DNA of 64,000 nt, taken from the NCBI GenBank assembly GCA_031257015.1, contig JAIRPK010000030.1, forward strand, positions 21,065 to 85,064. Direction: 5' to 3'. This document shows, piece by piece, positions 54,024 through 63,264 of the stretch. This DNA comes from Tannerellaceae bacterium. Its GTDB lineage: Bacteria > Bacteroidota > Bacteroidia > Bacteroidales > Tannerellaceae. How positions within the stretch are numbered: position 1 is the first letter of the stretch; each line of letters starts with the position of its first letter. Under the pieces are notes generated by a model that was not told the origin of the DNA, made no database searches, and worked only from the letters and a program-made list of their open reading frames with translations. The position numbers were made by a program, and so were the translations under genes.

Positions 54024-55028
54024 TTATATATTGATTTTTTTAGATACCAACTTGTTATTGATATTAATTGATACAATATGCAGTCCTTTTCTGAAATTAG
54101 CAGCATTAATAACGAACTTTTGTTCGCCTTCTGTTATGCTACTGTTCCCTTCATATACTATTGTACCTAGATAATCATATATTTTCATGGAAATATTTGC
54201 ATGTGTATCTGTCTTTACTGTTACAAGAATTTTTTGTCCATTAACGGTTGCATCTACTTCAAAGCTCTCTTTATCTGTTATTAGAGTATCTTGAATTGAT
54301 TTTTGAATATTTACCATTTCTTTTTCTAATAGTTTTTTTGAATAATCAACTAGAATTGAGTTCGTGGATGGCAGAGGTTTATAATTCTCAACAGTAAGTG
54401 TTGCTATAAAGTCACCTGTCAGCGTCCCCTTTCCAGAATAGGTCAAATCTTCTAACAAGTTGCCAACAAAAACGTCTCCTTCAGCAAGTTTGTCTATTAA
54501 TAGTGGCCATATAGCCTTCCCATACTTCTTGCAATATTTTAGGAGATCGTTATATTCTTCTGATTCAGCATATTTGCGAGGATTACTGAATATTGCTATT
54601 TCTGGTTTGCTCCATGTCTCTTTCCAAGCGAAGTAACTATTGTCAAAACCTGATTTTACGGTTAAATGGAGCTGTTCTTTTAAAGCCTTAATAATATCCA
54701 ATTCTGATTTGGAAAAATAAGATTCATTGGCAGGTTGAGTTAAAGAATTGCTTGCATTGTTGTTTATAGGTCTATAATAATAGGCAATAGTTCCATAACT
54801 AGTTCCGCTTACAGCATCTTTTATATGCATGACTCTTTCTAAACTTCCACATTTGCTTTCCCATTCAAAACCATGAGGTTTTGTTATTGTATTGTTTTTC
54901 CTTACAGAGGCATGCGTAAAAGAACCGTTGTGCGACCATAAAGCAATAGCAGCGTTGCTTTCAGTTGCGCTGGAGCGCGTATAACCATAACTTTGAAAAT
55001 AACTGTCAAAGTCAGCCAAACTACTCAT
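54024..55028 (-). CDS. C-terminal part of a T9SS cargo protein (after an in-frame TAG)
   Basis: 334 residues from an internal ATG at 55,028. The end SMKIYDYLGTIVYEGNSS ... KGLHIVSININNKLVSKKI is a type A T9SS C-terminal sorting domain. The part has no signal peptide, so alone it could not reach the periplasm. It is in the same frame as the upstream part, separated only by TAG and three sense codons (TAT AGT TGG). The N-terminal portion with GYTRSSATESNAAIALWSHNG probably completes a domain begun by CFSWSVGVTS upstream. Confidence 0.75.
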   Translation of the reverse strand: MSSLADFDSYFQSYGYTRSSATESNAAIALWSHNGSFTHASVRKNNTITKPHGFEWESKCGSLERVMHIKDAVSGTSYGTIAYYYRPINNNASNSLTQPANESYFSKSELDIIKALKEQLHLTVKSGFDNSYFAWKETWSKPEIAIFSNPRKYAESEEYNDLLKYCKKYGKAIWPLLIDKLAEGDVFVGNLLEDLTYSGKGTLTGDFIATLTVENYKPLPSTNSILVDYSKKLLEKEMVNIQKSIQDTLITDKESFEVDATVNGQKILVTVKTDTHANISMKIYDYLGTIVYEGNSSITEGEQKFVINAANFRKGLHIVSININNKLVSKKINI

Positions 55029-55037
55029 CCAACTATA

Positions 55038-56339
55038 CTAAGTGGATGTTACTCCTACTGACCAAGAAAAGCAATTGTATGTAGTAGTTGCAGGTGCAGA
55101 CATGAAAGAGTTATCGGCAGCCAAATTGGGAAAATATCCCCGAACAGACTCGCTTGAACGGGCCAACCCTAGATAAAGATCACATGTGAAATTAGGACTA
55201 TTGGAACTGTAAGCTGAAACAAGACCTGCATTTGGATTTACTGAACCTTCTATTCTTGAAGCCAATCCCCATGAATAACCATCAGACTTTGTTCCTCCGT
55301 CATCGTTAAATCCTCTGATTTTACCAGGAGTGCCGGATTCTTCAAGGAATAAGTATGTATCGCCTCCTGCTAGTTTGCATGTAAAGAAATTGCCGGTATT
55401 CGTGCCATTTATAACGATTCCTGTACTTGCAGAAACGCAATTAGAATATGAAGTACCATTAACAGTTAGGTTGACAAGTCCAGAGATTTGCTGCCGATAG
55501 GCACGTAATCGAAGCATGTATGTGCCGGCGACTGGGATGGTAACATTTAAACTGCAGCTACCTGAACAATAGCTAACCCATGATTGCGCAGTAGGGATTG
55601 GAAAAGCGGATTTGTTGAACAATTCGATCACATATTGGTATCCGCTACTAGATGAGGAGCTGATGTTGACTGTTTGGCCTGCTGAGTAGCTGTAATTAGC
55701 GTAATATGTGTAAAGTACTGGCAAGTTCAATTGGTATGTGTAGATTTCTCCATTTGTGCCTCTAGTTTCAATATAAGTAGAGTCAACTTTGACATTTTTA
55801 TCCAAAGTTTGAGCTTTGATACTTTCTATATATGCCTTGTATTTAGCATCCGAAATACCCGTGTTAAGTGGACTAGACGACAATTTGACAAATTCAACGT
55901 TAGGAATTTGTGTACCTTTCCCGATTATGGATAGGTTGTTGGTTCCTTTTTTAAGTTTGACAGTTGCAGCATTTTTATTTATGTCTGTTAATGCTAAGCT
56001 TTGCCAATTGTCTGTTTGAGGCTTCAATGTAGATGTTGATATAATTCCATTCACACCAATTTTATATTCAGGATAGCCATCCTGCGTGATGGGAACCATT
56101 ATCCAGGCGTCCAAATAATAGCTGCCATCTGTAGAACTTTCAATCTCAAATGTTTTTGAGATATCATTACCATTAATCTGTACGGTTGCAGATTTAATCA
56201 CTACATCCCCTCCTAGAGTGGGATTGTTTTCAAAAAAGCGTTTTTCACCATCTTGCGCAAAAGCAGACATAAAAACGAACAATGTAGCTAAAATGTGATA
56301 TGCCTTTCTTTTAAAGGCAATGAAAGATTTTGTATTCAT
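55038..56339 (-). CDS. N-terminal part of the split T9SS cargo protein
   Basis: 433 residues from the ATG at 56,339 (MNTKSFIAFKRKAYHILATLFVFMSAFAQ, a signal peptide); an ATG at 56,363 is also in frame. It contains beta-rich domains, one resembling a pre-peptidase C-terminal type fold (ISSSSSSGYQYVIELFNKS ... AGTYMLRLRAYRQQ). It stops at TAG (55,038-55,040) in the middle of a domain. Read through, the product would be about 771 residues with a signal at one end and a sorting domain at the other. Confidence 0.75.
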   Translation of the reverse strand: MNTKSFIAFKRKAYHILATLFVFMSAFAQDGEKRFFENNPTLGGDVVIKSATVQINGNDISKTFEIESSTDGSYYLDAWIMVPITQDGYPEYKIGVNGIISTSTLKPQTDNWQSLALTDINKNAATVKLKKGTNNLSIIGKGTQIPNVEFVKLSSSPLNTGISDAKYKAYIESIKAQTLDKNVKVDSTYIETRGTNGEIYTYQLNLPVLYTYYANYSYSAGQTVNISSSSSSGYQYVIELFNKSAFPIPTAQSWVSYCSGSCSLNVTIPVAGTYMLRLRAYRQQISGLVNLTVNGTSYSNCVSASTGIVINGTNTGNFFTCKLAGGDTYLFLEESGTPGKIRGFNDDGGTKSDGYSWGLASRIEGSVNPNAGLVSAYSSNSPNFTCDLYLGLARSSESVRGYFPNLAADNSFMSAPATTTYNCFSWSVGVTST

Positions 56340-56421
56340 AAGAAAAAAATAAAAATTAAACATTAAAAAACTCTGAAATCATTAATATTGGTTTCCCAAC
56401 ATTAAATTGAACTTTATGTTG

Positions 56422-56453
56422 CAAACATACTAGATAAATATTTCTTGAGCAAA
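56422..56453 (-). promoter_or_regulatory. Promoter for the T9SS cargo gene
   Basis: On the minus strand TTTG, a 20-bp spacer, then TATGTTTG (56,422-56,429), matching the Bacteroidetes consensus. Confidence 0.65.
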
Positions 56454-56651
56454 TGAAACTCTTTTTTTTATTTGCTTTTAGCGAATATTCAAAAAGAGCA
56501 AATATCATTTTGTTACAACTTGGTGTTAAAAACATAATGAATGTAAAACGAATAAGCTTGTTATTCTCTCTTTATATTGTGAAAATATTTTGGTATTTAG
56601 AAAAAAACTCAGGTTTTTGTTTGCTCCGCTGAAATCCGATTTTTCAGCAAT

Positions 56652-56837
56652 TTATTCCACTTTTATTATCAGCCATGCAATTAGGCCTGCGAGAATTAAA
56701 ATAATAGCAAGAATGGCGTTTCCCCAGCGGATGAGAAAGGGCGGGGGCTGGCCGATGATGTTGCGCACTTTTTCGCTGCGGAGTTCGATCTTCTCTCCTT
56801 TTGCTTCGGCTGACTGTTGCAGGTCTTTGTGGTTCAT
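56652..56837 (-). CDS. Short HlyD-like membrane stub
   Basis: 61 residues. IELRSEKVRNIIGQPPPFLIRWGN followed by one membrane helix (AILAIILILAGLIAWLIIKV) closely follows the N-terminal anchor of Bacteroidetes HlyD-type export adaptors, which then normally continue for about 350 residues of periplasmic domain. Here a stop follows the helix directly. It starts 3 bp after the ABC exporter gene. It may be a real small subunit or a truncated adaptor; no other HlyD gene is in the window. Confidence 0.65.
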   Translation of the reverse strand: MNHKDLQQSAEAKGEKIELRSEKVRNIIGQPPPFLIRWGNAILAIILILAGLIAWLIIKVE

Positions 56838-56840
56838 TTT

Positions 56841-59051
56841 TTATGTTCCCAGTTCAAGTTGGTTGCGTACCAGATTATAGTATGCGCCGCGGGAGGCGAC
56901 GAGCGTGTCGTGCGAGCCTGTTTCGACGACGGAGCCTTTGTCGAGTACGATGATTTGGTCGGCGTGGCGGACGGTGCTTAGGCGGTGGGCGACGACGACG
57001 ACGGTTTTGCCGCGATAGAAGCCGGCGAGGTTATCGACAATGACGCGCTCGTTGCCTGCGTCAAGGGCATTGGTTGCTTCGTCGAGGAAAATGTAGTCGG
57101 GATTCCTGTAAACGGCGCGGGCGATGAGGATGCGCTGGCGCTGCCCCTGGCTGATGCCCTGACCGTCCTGTCCGATCATGGTGTTATACCTGAGTGGGAG
57201 GCGTTCGATAAACTCGTCGATGTTGGCTATGCGGGCGGCGAGGGCAAGGCAGGATTTGTCTATCTCGTTGTCATCGACGGCGATGTTGCGGGCTATGGAT
57301 TCGGAGAAGAGATAGCCGTCCTGCATGACTGCCCCGCATTTTTGACGCCACCATCGGAGGTTGAAGCGGCTGATGTCGATGCTGGCGGCTTCGATGCTTC
57401 CGCTGACTGGTTTGTAGTAGCCTAAGAGGAGTTTTAGCAGCGTTGTCTTGCCGCTGCCGCTTGTGCCGACGATGGCGGTTACTTTTCCTGCGGGGATGTC
57501 AAGGCTGATGTCGTCGAGGGCTTTGGGGGAGCGGGGGCCTTCGTACTGGAATGTGAGGTTGCGGATGCGGATGTCGGGTTGGCTGTCGGGGGGGAAGCTG
57601 CGGATGGAGCGGTCGTCGGTTTCTTCTTCCTCGCGGAGGCGGATTTCGTTCATGCGTTCGAGGCTTATCTGGACGTCCTGCCAGCCGTAGATGAACTGGA
57701 CGAACTGCTCGACCGGGCCGTTGAGCTGGCCGATGATGTACTGGACGGCGAGCATCATGCCGAGGGTGAGGTCGCCGCTGACGACGGAGGTGGCGGCGAG
57801 GATGGTGACGACGATGTTCTTGACTTCGTTTATCAATATGCTGCCGGCTTCCTGGTTTTGCTGGAGTTTCATTCCGGCGACGTTGATGTGGAAAAGATCG
57901 GCTTGGATGTCTTCCCATTCCCAGCGTCGGCGTTTCTCGCATTGCTGGAGTTTGATTTCCTGCATTCCGTTTAGCATCTGCATCGTCTTGCTGTGGTTGC
58001 GGGCGCGATGCTCGAAGAGGTCGTAGTCAAGGGTGCGGCGTTTCTTCAGGAAGAGGACGACCCAGCTGGCATACAGGGCGCTGCCGAACAGGAAGATGAG
58101 GAAGATAAGGAGATTGTAGTATAGCAATACGCCTCCGAAGATGAGAAAGGAGACCGTGGAGAAGAGTATGCTCAACGTCTGCGCTGTCAGGAATCGCTCG
58201 ACGCGGCCATGGTCTTCTATGCGCTGAATGAGGTCGCCAACGAGCTTGGTGTCGAAAAAGACCATCGGAAGGCGCATAAGCTTTATCAGAAAGTCGGACA
58301 GCAGGGAGATATTCACCCGCACGCTGATATGGAGCAATATCCATCGCCTGATGAAATCCACCGCCGCGCGGCTCATCGCCAACATCAGCTGGCCGAGGAG
58401 AATGAGGTAGATTAGCTGGAGGTTCTTCCCGTTTATCCCTTTATCGACAATGGCCTGAGTGAGGAACGGGAAGACGAGCTGGAGCGCGCTCCCAATCAGG
58501 AGGCCTAATATCAGCTGGAGGAAATATCTTTTATAGGGCCGGGCATATTCCCACAGGAAGCGAAGGGGCCTGCCCATCCTGTGTTGCTCGTCCTGCTTGT
58601 CGAAGAAGGCCGGAGAGGGCTGGAGGGCCATCAATATACCTTTGTCTTCGTTGTTTGCGCGGGAGCTTATCCAGGCATTCCTGAAGGCGTCTTCCTCAAG
58701 GTCGAGGAGGGCTTTGCCGGGATCGGCGATGCGGAAGATATGCTTGCCGTTGCGACGCTTTTTGATGTCGTAGAGGACGACGAAGTGGTTCTGGTTCCAG
58801 TGAAGAATGCAGGGGAATGGCCGCTGGGAAACGACGCGCTCCAAGGATATGCGGCCGCAGACGGTGCGGAAGCCTATACTCTCGGCCGCGTCGCTTATGC
58901 CCAGCAAAGAGACGCCTTCGTGAGTTACGACGCAGAGTTCCTGCATCGTCGCAGCGCTGTATTCCTTGCCGTAGAACCTGGCTATCATCCGGAGGCAGGT
59001 GGCGCCGCACTCCATCCCGTCGGGCTGCTTTATGTGAGGGAAGCGGGGCAT
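56841..59051 (-). CDS. C39-peptidase ABC exporter (leader-cleaving)
   Basis: 736 residues. An N-terminal C39 peptidase domain has the oxyanion Gln (Q9), catalytic Cys in DGMECGATCL (C15), His in NHFVVLY (H89) and Asp in ADPGK (D110). Six membrane segments follow (about 165-440), then an ABC ATPase with Walker A GTSGSGKTT, signature ISQGQRQRILIARA and Walker B DYIFLDEATNALD. These exporters cut behind a double-glycine and pump the core out of the cytoplasm. The three precursors upstream end their leaders in GG. It is 6 bp after the receptor gene. Confidence 0.95.
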   Translation of the reverse strand: MPRFPHIKQPDGMECGATCLRMIARFYGKEYSAATMQELCVVTHEGVSLLGISDAAESIGFRTVCGRISLERVVSQRPFPCILHWNQNHFVVLYDIKKRRNGKHIFRIADPGKALLDLEEDAFRNAWISSRANNEDKGILMALQPSPAFFDKQDEQHRMGRPLRFLWEYARPYKRYFLQLILGLLIGSALQLVFPFLTQAIVDKGINGKNLQLIYLILLGQLMLAMSRAAVDFIRRWILLHISVRVNISLLSDFLIKLMRLPMVFFDTKLVGDLIQRIEDHGRVERFLTAQTLSILFSTVSFLIFGGVLLYYNLLIFLIFLFGSALYASWVVLFLKKRRTLDYDLFEHRARNHSKTMQMLNGMQEIKLQQCEKRRRWEWEDIQADLFHINVAGMKLQQNQEAGSILINEVKNIVVTILAATSVVSGDLTLGMMLAVQYIIGQLNGPVEQFVQFIYGWQDVQISLERMNEIRLREEEETDDRSIRSFPPDSQPDIRIRNLTFQYEGPRSPKALDDISLDIPAGKVTAIVGTSGSGKTTLLKLLLGYYKPVSGSIEAASIDISRFNLRWWRQKCGAVMQDGYLFSESIARNIAVDDNEIDKSCLALAARIANIDEFIERLPLRYNTMIGQDGQGISQGQRQRILIARAVYRNPDYIFLDEATNALDAGNERVIVDNLAGFYRGKTVVVVAHRLSTVRHADQIIVLDKGSVVETGSHDTLVASRGAYYNLVRNQLELGT

Positions 59052-59057
59052 GGGCGG

Positions 59058-61340
59058 TTAAAGGGAGATGCCGGATTCGGAGCTTTGGAGTTGTTTCTTA
59101 TTCCTTTGGGGTGTCTGCGCCTTGTTGCGCCAGTAGTAGGAGAAGCCGATGTTGAACAAATACCGGCGGTCAATGTGCGTCTGGATGCTTTTGGAATAAT
59201 AGCCGGAGCTTTCTGTCACGCTTTCCGAGCGGAGGCCGCCAAGGAAGTAGCGCATACCGGCGTTCAGCGTCAGGTTGTTGCTCGCTTTCCAGCCGAAGAT
59301 GAGTTCCGATTCGGGGGCATACTGCCGCGTGACGCTGATGGGGTTGTAATAATAGCGTTGGTAATAGATATAGCTGTTCAGGGAGACTTTCTTATAGCGC
59401 AGGTTAGCGTTCATGTTGATGTAGAACGATCCTTTGTCGTTTGCCGTATAGTACGAATGGCGATAGCCGGTTTTGCCCCCGACGTAGCCCCAGATGCTAT
59501 TGTTGTAGCGGAGAGTCAGGCCCCCGTCGAGGTCGCTGTAACTGCCTTCGTTGATGTAGCTCTGGATGAAGATGTCGTCCTGCATCCTGCCGCTTTCCAC
59601 GATATTGTCCGTGACGATGGTGTATGTGAACGAGGGGGCAAGGTACAGGCCGCTTTTGTTTAAATCGTAGCTGAACGCGAAGGCGTTCCTCTGTTCGGGC
59701 GTCAATTTCGGATTGCCCTCAGTGCGCGACAGGGGGTTGGTGGATGTGTTATAGGGGTTGAGGGCGCCTATCGAGGGGGGATCGTTGTCCTGACGGAAGG
59801 CGAGGGCAAGCGACTGCGCGGCGTTGAAACGGTAACGGAGGGAGGCGGCTGTTTTCAGCCTGACGTAACTGTTCTCCGTCTCGGCGGAGCGGTTGAAGAT
59901 GAGGTCGGCTCCCAAAGACGCGGAATAGGCAAGCTTCTTCGTGATCTTGCCGGAAAAGTCCGCGTAGAGATACTCATTCCACTCGCGGTAGGGGAAAACG
60001 GGCTGTGTGAGCTGCTCGATGCGGTCGTTGCGGAAGCTCGCGTAGCTGCCGAGGTCGAGGGACTGACCGGCGAGGGGAGTACTGTAATTGACCTCAAGGG
60101 AGGCGGACAGGCGGTGGTTGTCGTAGTAATAATTGTAGCGGTTATCCTCCATCTCGGCATATATCTCCTCAACGTTGCCGTTCATGCGGTTGCCGTTGAG
60201 GTTGAAGCTCAGAGTACTTTCCAGTATCCGCTCCTCGTCGAAGTCGTGCTTGTGATAGACGTTATAACTGTTTACATAGTAGTTGGACTGCGACGAACTT
60301 TTTTTCGTAAAGGCAGACGCGCGCTCGCCGGATGTGTACAGGCCGTTGCCTTCTGACGTCGTGGGGGGCGTCGGGCTGCTTGTATAGGTGATGCTGTACG
60401 ACAGGTAGTCCTTGTCGGAAAATACGTAGTCGCCGCCTATGTTGCCGTTGAGGTTTTGCATGTTGAAGTTGTTCCGCGTCTCCGACGTCTTGAGGTAGTT
60501 AGCCCCGCGTTCTTCGTTGCTTCTTTTCGTCTCGTCTTCGTGGAAATAGAAGTGCATACCCGTTAAATACAGGGAATATTTCGCCGAGCCTGTCTCAAAG
60601 CCGGCGTAGGAGTTGCCGTTCATCGGCGGCAGAGAGTGCCGGGTGTTGCCGTTAAAGGTGTAGTAGGCATACTGCTTGCGCCTGACCTTTATGTTCAAAA
60701 CGGCGCTCACCCCGTCCTTCAAATAGCGGGCGGAGGGGAAGTCGATCAGCTCGACCGCCTCGATGTCGCGGGGATCAACCGTGCTTATCCCGGCCCCCGT
60801 CCGGACGCCGTTAATCAGTATCAGGGGGGATTTCCCGTCGTTTGTCTTTACCTCCCGCTGCGATTCGTCGATGACCAGCTTAGGTATCTCGCGAAGGGCT
60901 TCAAACGGATTGTTTAGCTTGCGGGCCGAGGCGCTGAGACGGAATATCGTGCCGGTGGCCGTCTGAGTGACGACGTTGCTGCGATCCGCCGTAATCTCGA
61001 CTTCCTGAAGCTCAACGCGGTGTATCTGCCGCAGGGTATAGACAGGTTTCTTATCGGCGGTAAGACTTATATTTTCATCAAGGGACTCATACGCCGGCTC
61101 GGAGATCATCAGCCGGTAGTCGCCGCGGGGAACGTTCAGGATTTCAAACCCGCCCTTCTCGTCGGCCAGCGTCGTACTCATAAGCGTATCGGCGGACAGC
61201 AGCATGACAATGGCCCCCGGAATCCCCTCGGACTTCTCGTTTGTCACCCGGCCCTGTATCTTATACTCCTGGGCAAAAACCGTCGTGGCGGCCAGGAAAA
61301 ACCCAAGGGCAATTGCGTATTTAATCATGTTGGCTTTCAT
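59058..61340 (-). CDS. TonB-dependent-receptor-like outer membrane protein of the RiPP operon
   Basis: About 760 residues. Starts at 61,364, 61,340 or 61,328 are possible; the last two give a signal peptide (MIKYAIALGFFLAATTVFAQ), and all overlap the maturase gene. A carboxypeptidase-regulatory-like domain (about 20-105, YKIQGRVTNEKSEGIPGAIVML) is followed by a plug (NPFEALREIPKLVIDE ... PLILINGVRTGAG) and a beta-barrel of the OMP_b-brl_3 type. It could let the product cross the outer membrane or take it up again. Its place between maturase and exporter ties it to the peptide. Confidence 0.88.
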   Translation of the reverse strand: MKANMIKYAIALGFFLAATTVFAQEYKIQGRVTNEKSEGIPGAIVMLLSADTLMSTTLADEKGGFEILNVPRGDYRLMISEPAYESLDENISLTADKKPVYTLRQIHRVELQEVEITADRSNVVTQTATGTIFRLSASARKLNNPFEALREIPKLVIDESQREVKTNDGKSPLILINGVRTGAGISTVDPRDIEAVELIDFPSARYLKDGVSAVLNIKVRRKQYAYYTFNGNTRHSLPPMNGNSYAGFETGSAKYSLYLTGMHFYFHEDETKRSNEERGANYLKTSETRNNFNMQNLNGNIGGDYVFSDKDYLSYSITYTSSPTPPTTSEGNGLYTSGERASAFTKKSSSQSNYYVNSYNVYHKHDFDEERILESTLSFNLNGNRMNGNVEEIYAEMEDNRYNYYYDNHRLSASLEVNYSTPLAGQSLDLGSYASFRNDRIEQLTQPVFPYREWNEYLYADFSGKITKKLAYSASLGADLIFNRSAETENSYVRLKTAASLRYRFNAAQSLALAFRQDNDPPSIGALNPYNTSTNPLSRTEGNPKLTPEQRNAFAFSYDLNKSGLYLAPSFTYTIVTDNIVESGRMQDDIFIQSYINEGSYSDLDGGLTLRYNNSIWGYVGGKTGYRHSYYTANDKGSFYINMNANLRYKKVSLNSYIYYQRYYYNPISVTRQYAPESELIFGWKASNNLTLNAGMRYFLGGLRSESVTESSGYYSKSIQTHIDRRYLFNIGFSYYWRNKAQTPQRNKKQLQSSESGISL

Positions 61341-62628
61341 ATATTTTGCGTCGTAATATTTCATTTTTAAATTGATAAATTAAATAATCTTCAAGGCTGA
61401 TTTCCATAAGCCTCTTCTGGCAATATCTTTCATACTCGCCGGGACTGTCAATCTGCTTTTGGCAGCAGGGGCCGCAACATAACGGAAGGAGGTTACAACC
61501 GCGGCAGAGCGCGTTATCAAATGTGCGGATGCCCATACGGCGGTCAAGCTTCGCGCGCTCCCATTCAATTCTGCCGTCAGCCTCAAGACGACCCTCGCGA
61601 TGTTTTTCGCTGAAATCGCGACCCGAACACTTATAAACATCACCGTTAAAAGAAATAACAGCCTGATTAGCGTTGCTCGCTTTACACGATACATGTTTCC
61701 GGTGAAGATTCATATACGAAACAGTAAATCCGTTGGCCATAATGAAAGCCAGAACACGGCTCATATCATAACGCCGCCCACCGTCGCGAGCCGTTTGCCA
61801 GACCCGCTCAAGATGAATGCCAAGCCGTTGAGGATTTATGTCGATAATATCGCGAATAACATCCTCAATATGATGTAATGTCTGATCATCGTAATTAATT
61901 CTTAAATTAATATACGTCCCGTAACTCTCCGCAAGACGGTGAATACTCCGAATAACACGACCATAAACATCCTCGTCGCTACCCGGAATTTTCTTAACCG
62001 CATTATGCTTCTCCCTGTAACCGTCAATGGAAATCTGGAAACCCGCATTAAGCTCGGCAAAAAGCGGAATCATCTCATCAGTTATGCAAACGCCGTTCGT
62101 AACAAAAAAGAAACTCGCCTCCTTATCCCGACTCGCCGCCAAGTCCTTTATACGGCGAAGAAGAGGATACAATTCCTCCCTGAAATACAGCAAAGGCTCC
62201 CCCCCGAAAAGCTCGACGCGGATATATTTAATATGATCGCGACGGCAAACAAGCTCGACATGACGGAAAACAGCCTCGCGGACAGACGCATCCATCCGAC
62301 TGCCGACAACGTGCGTCTCAAAGCAGTACCAGCAACGAAGATTGCAGTCCAGCGACGGTAGAAGAGTAAGATCGTAAACCTCGCTTTCCGCAGAAACAGC
62401 ACGGTCGTAATTCCCCGCCAGAACAGCGTACTCATCAACATCATCATCAACAATAACGCCATTCTCGCGCAACGCATCAAACTCCCCGGCGGCAATCTCA
62501 ACAAAACGACCTTCACGAATAGCCTCATATAGAGACTTACGCATCAGAAGATACGAATTACAAACACTATTTTGGCAAAGAATTTTCTCCCCAACTTCAG
62601 TATAAAGATTATATCGGCTTTCTTTCAT
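61321..62628 (-). CDS. Radical SAM/SPASM peptide maturase
   Basis: 435 residues from the ATG at 62,628 (MKESRYNLYTEV); an ATG at 62,646 is also in frame. The radical SAM cluster is CNLRCWYC (C95, C99, C102), with GGEP at 142-145. The C-terminal SPASM region has C315, C334 (YKCSGRDF), then CRGCNLLPLCCGPCC (C375-C389) and C403, enough for two auxiliary Fe-S clusters. Enzymes of this layout make thioether or C-C crosslinks in ribosomal peptides. The adjacent precursors are Cys-rich, so thioether bonds are most likely. Confidence 0.93.
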   Translation of the reverse strand: MKESRYNLYTEVGEKILCQNSVCNSYLLMRKSLYEAIREGRFVEIAAGEFDALRENGVIVDDDVDEYAVLAGNYDRAVSAESEVYDLTLLPSLDCNLRCWYCFETHVVGSRMDASVREAVFRHVELVCRRDHIKYIRVELFGGEPLLYFREELYPLLRRIKDLAASRDKEASFFFVTNGVCITDEMIPLFAELNAGFQISIDGYREKHNAVKKIPGSDEDVYGRVIRSIHRLAESYGTYINLRINYDDQTLHHIEDVIRDIIDINPQRLGIHLERVWQTARDGGRRYDMSRVLAFIMANGFTVSYMNLHRKHVSCKASNANQAVISFNGDVYKCSGRDFSEKHREGRLEADGRIEWERAKLDRRMGIRTFDNALCRGCNLLPLCCGPCCQKQIDSPGEYERYCQKRLMEISLEDYLIYQFKNEILRRKIYESQHD

Positions 62629-62653
62629 TTGAACAGATTCTCGCAAGATAAAA

Positions 62654-62688
62654 ATATAAGGTTGGAAAACTTATTTTCAACCTTATAT
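62654..62688 (-). terminator. Attenuator-like hairpin between precursors and maturase
   Basis: ATATAAGGTTG pairs with CAACCTTATAT, then TTTTTATC on the minus strand. It lies after the last precursor gene and 26 bp before the maturase start, as expected for partial termination that favours precursor mRNA. Confidence 0.75.
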
Positions 62689-62709
62689 CACATAATTATA
62701 ACAGATAAT

Positions 62710-62970
62710 TCAGACATCTTTGCAACCGCAGCCATGTCCGCTGCTCCCGCCGTTACATCCGCATCCGCAGTCTTTACCACTGCCGCCGCCGCAACCGCAA
62801 CCACAATCCTTCCCGCTGCTGCAACCGCAACCGCAACCGCAACCGCTGTCTTTATCGCATCCGCCGTCGGCAAATCCGCCGCGAAGGACATAAAGATTGT
62901 CTTCAACTATTTCTAAGTTTTCGACAGGTACCATAATTTCTGAAAACGGGATGAACTTTCTTGAGGTCAT
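62710..62970 (-). CDS. RiPP precursor peptide A (13 Cys in a Cys-Gly repeat core)
   Basis: 86 residues. The leader is residues 1-32, starting MTSRKFIPFSEIM and ending NLYVLRGG, a double-glycine C39 site. The 54-residue core has 13 Cys in four clusters (SGCGCGCGCSS, KDCGCGC, KDCGCGC, HGCGC) separated by Gly/Ser/Lys/Asp linkers and ends KDV. The middle clusters are tandem copies of about 12 residues. Closest to the maturase gene of the three precursors. Confidence 0.9.
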   Translation of the reverse strand: MTSRKFIPFSEIMVPVENLEIVEDNLYVLRGGFADGGCDKDSGCGCGCGCSSGKDCGCGCGGGSGKDCGCGCNGGSSGHGCGCKDV

Positions 62971-63016
62971 AATGATATTTTTTTATGGTTTATGTAATAT
63001 CAATACTTGTTATCCA

Positions 63017-63047
63017 AAATGTTGGTAAGCGTTTTATAACAACATTT
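63017..63047 (-). terminator. Hairpin after precursor B
   Basis: AAATGTTG pairs with CAACATTT across a 15-nt loop and overlaps the stop codon of precursor B. It may stabilise or shorten the transcript. Confidence 0.5.
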
Positions 63048-63225
63048 AGTAACAGCAACCACATCCACAGCCAGGGCCGCCGGTGCAACCACATCCGCAC
63101 CCGCATCCGCAACCACTACCACCGTCATTTTTCCCTCCTTTGAGGGTAAATAACTCTTCTCCCAATTCTTCTAAGCCTTCAAAAGGCAATTGTACTTCCG
63201 ATAAAACAATAATTTTTTCGTCCAT
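63046..63225 (-). CDS. RiPP precursor peptide B (9 Cys)
   Basis: 59 residues, start ATG at 63,225. Leader of 31 residues (MDEKIIVLSEVQLP ... ELFTLKGG), core of 28 with SGCGCGCGCGCTGG and PGCGCGCCY, 9 Cys in all. The leader shares LSEV, EGLEE and ELFTLKGG with precursor C. The gene is short enough to be missed by a 60-residue cut-off. Confidence 0.9.
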   Translation of the reverse strand: MDEKIIVLSEVQLPFEGLEELGEELFTLKGGKNDGGSGCGCGCGCGCTGGPGCGCGCCY

Positions 63226-63264
63226 AACTTGACTTTTAAAAATAAGACTTTTAAAGTTACACTA

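Noticed and set aside
58581..59663. Long plus-strand frame of 360 codons
   Set aside because: Antisense shadow of the C39 exporter and receptor genes, which have complete family motifs.
62572..62916. Plus-strand frame rich in Ala/Thr (TATATATA-type)
   Set aside because: It is the antisense of the Cys-Gly repeats of precursor A and lies across its promoter-proximal operon genes.
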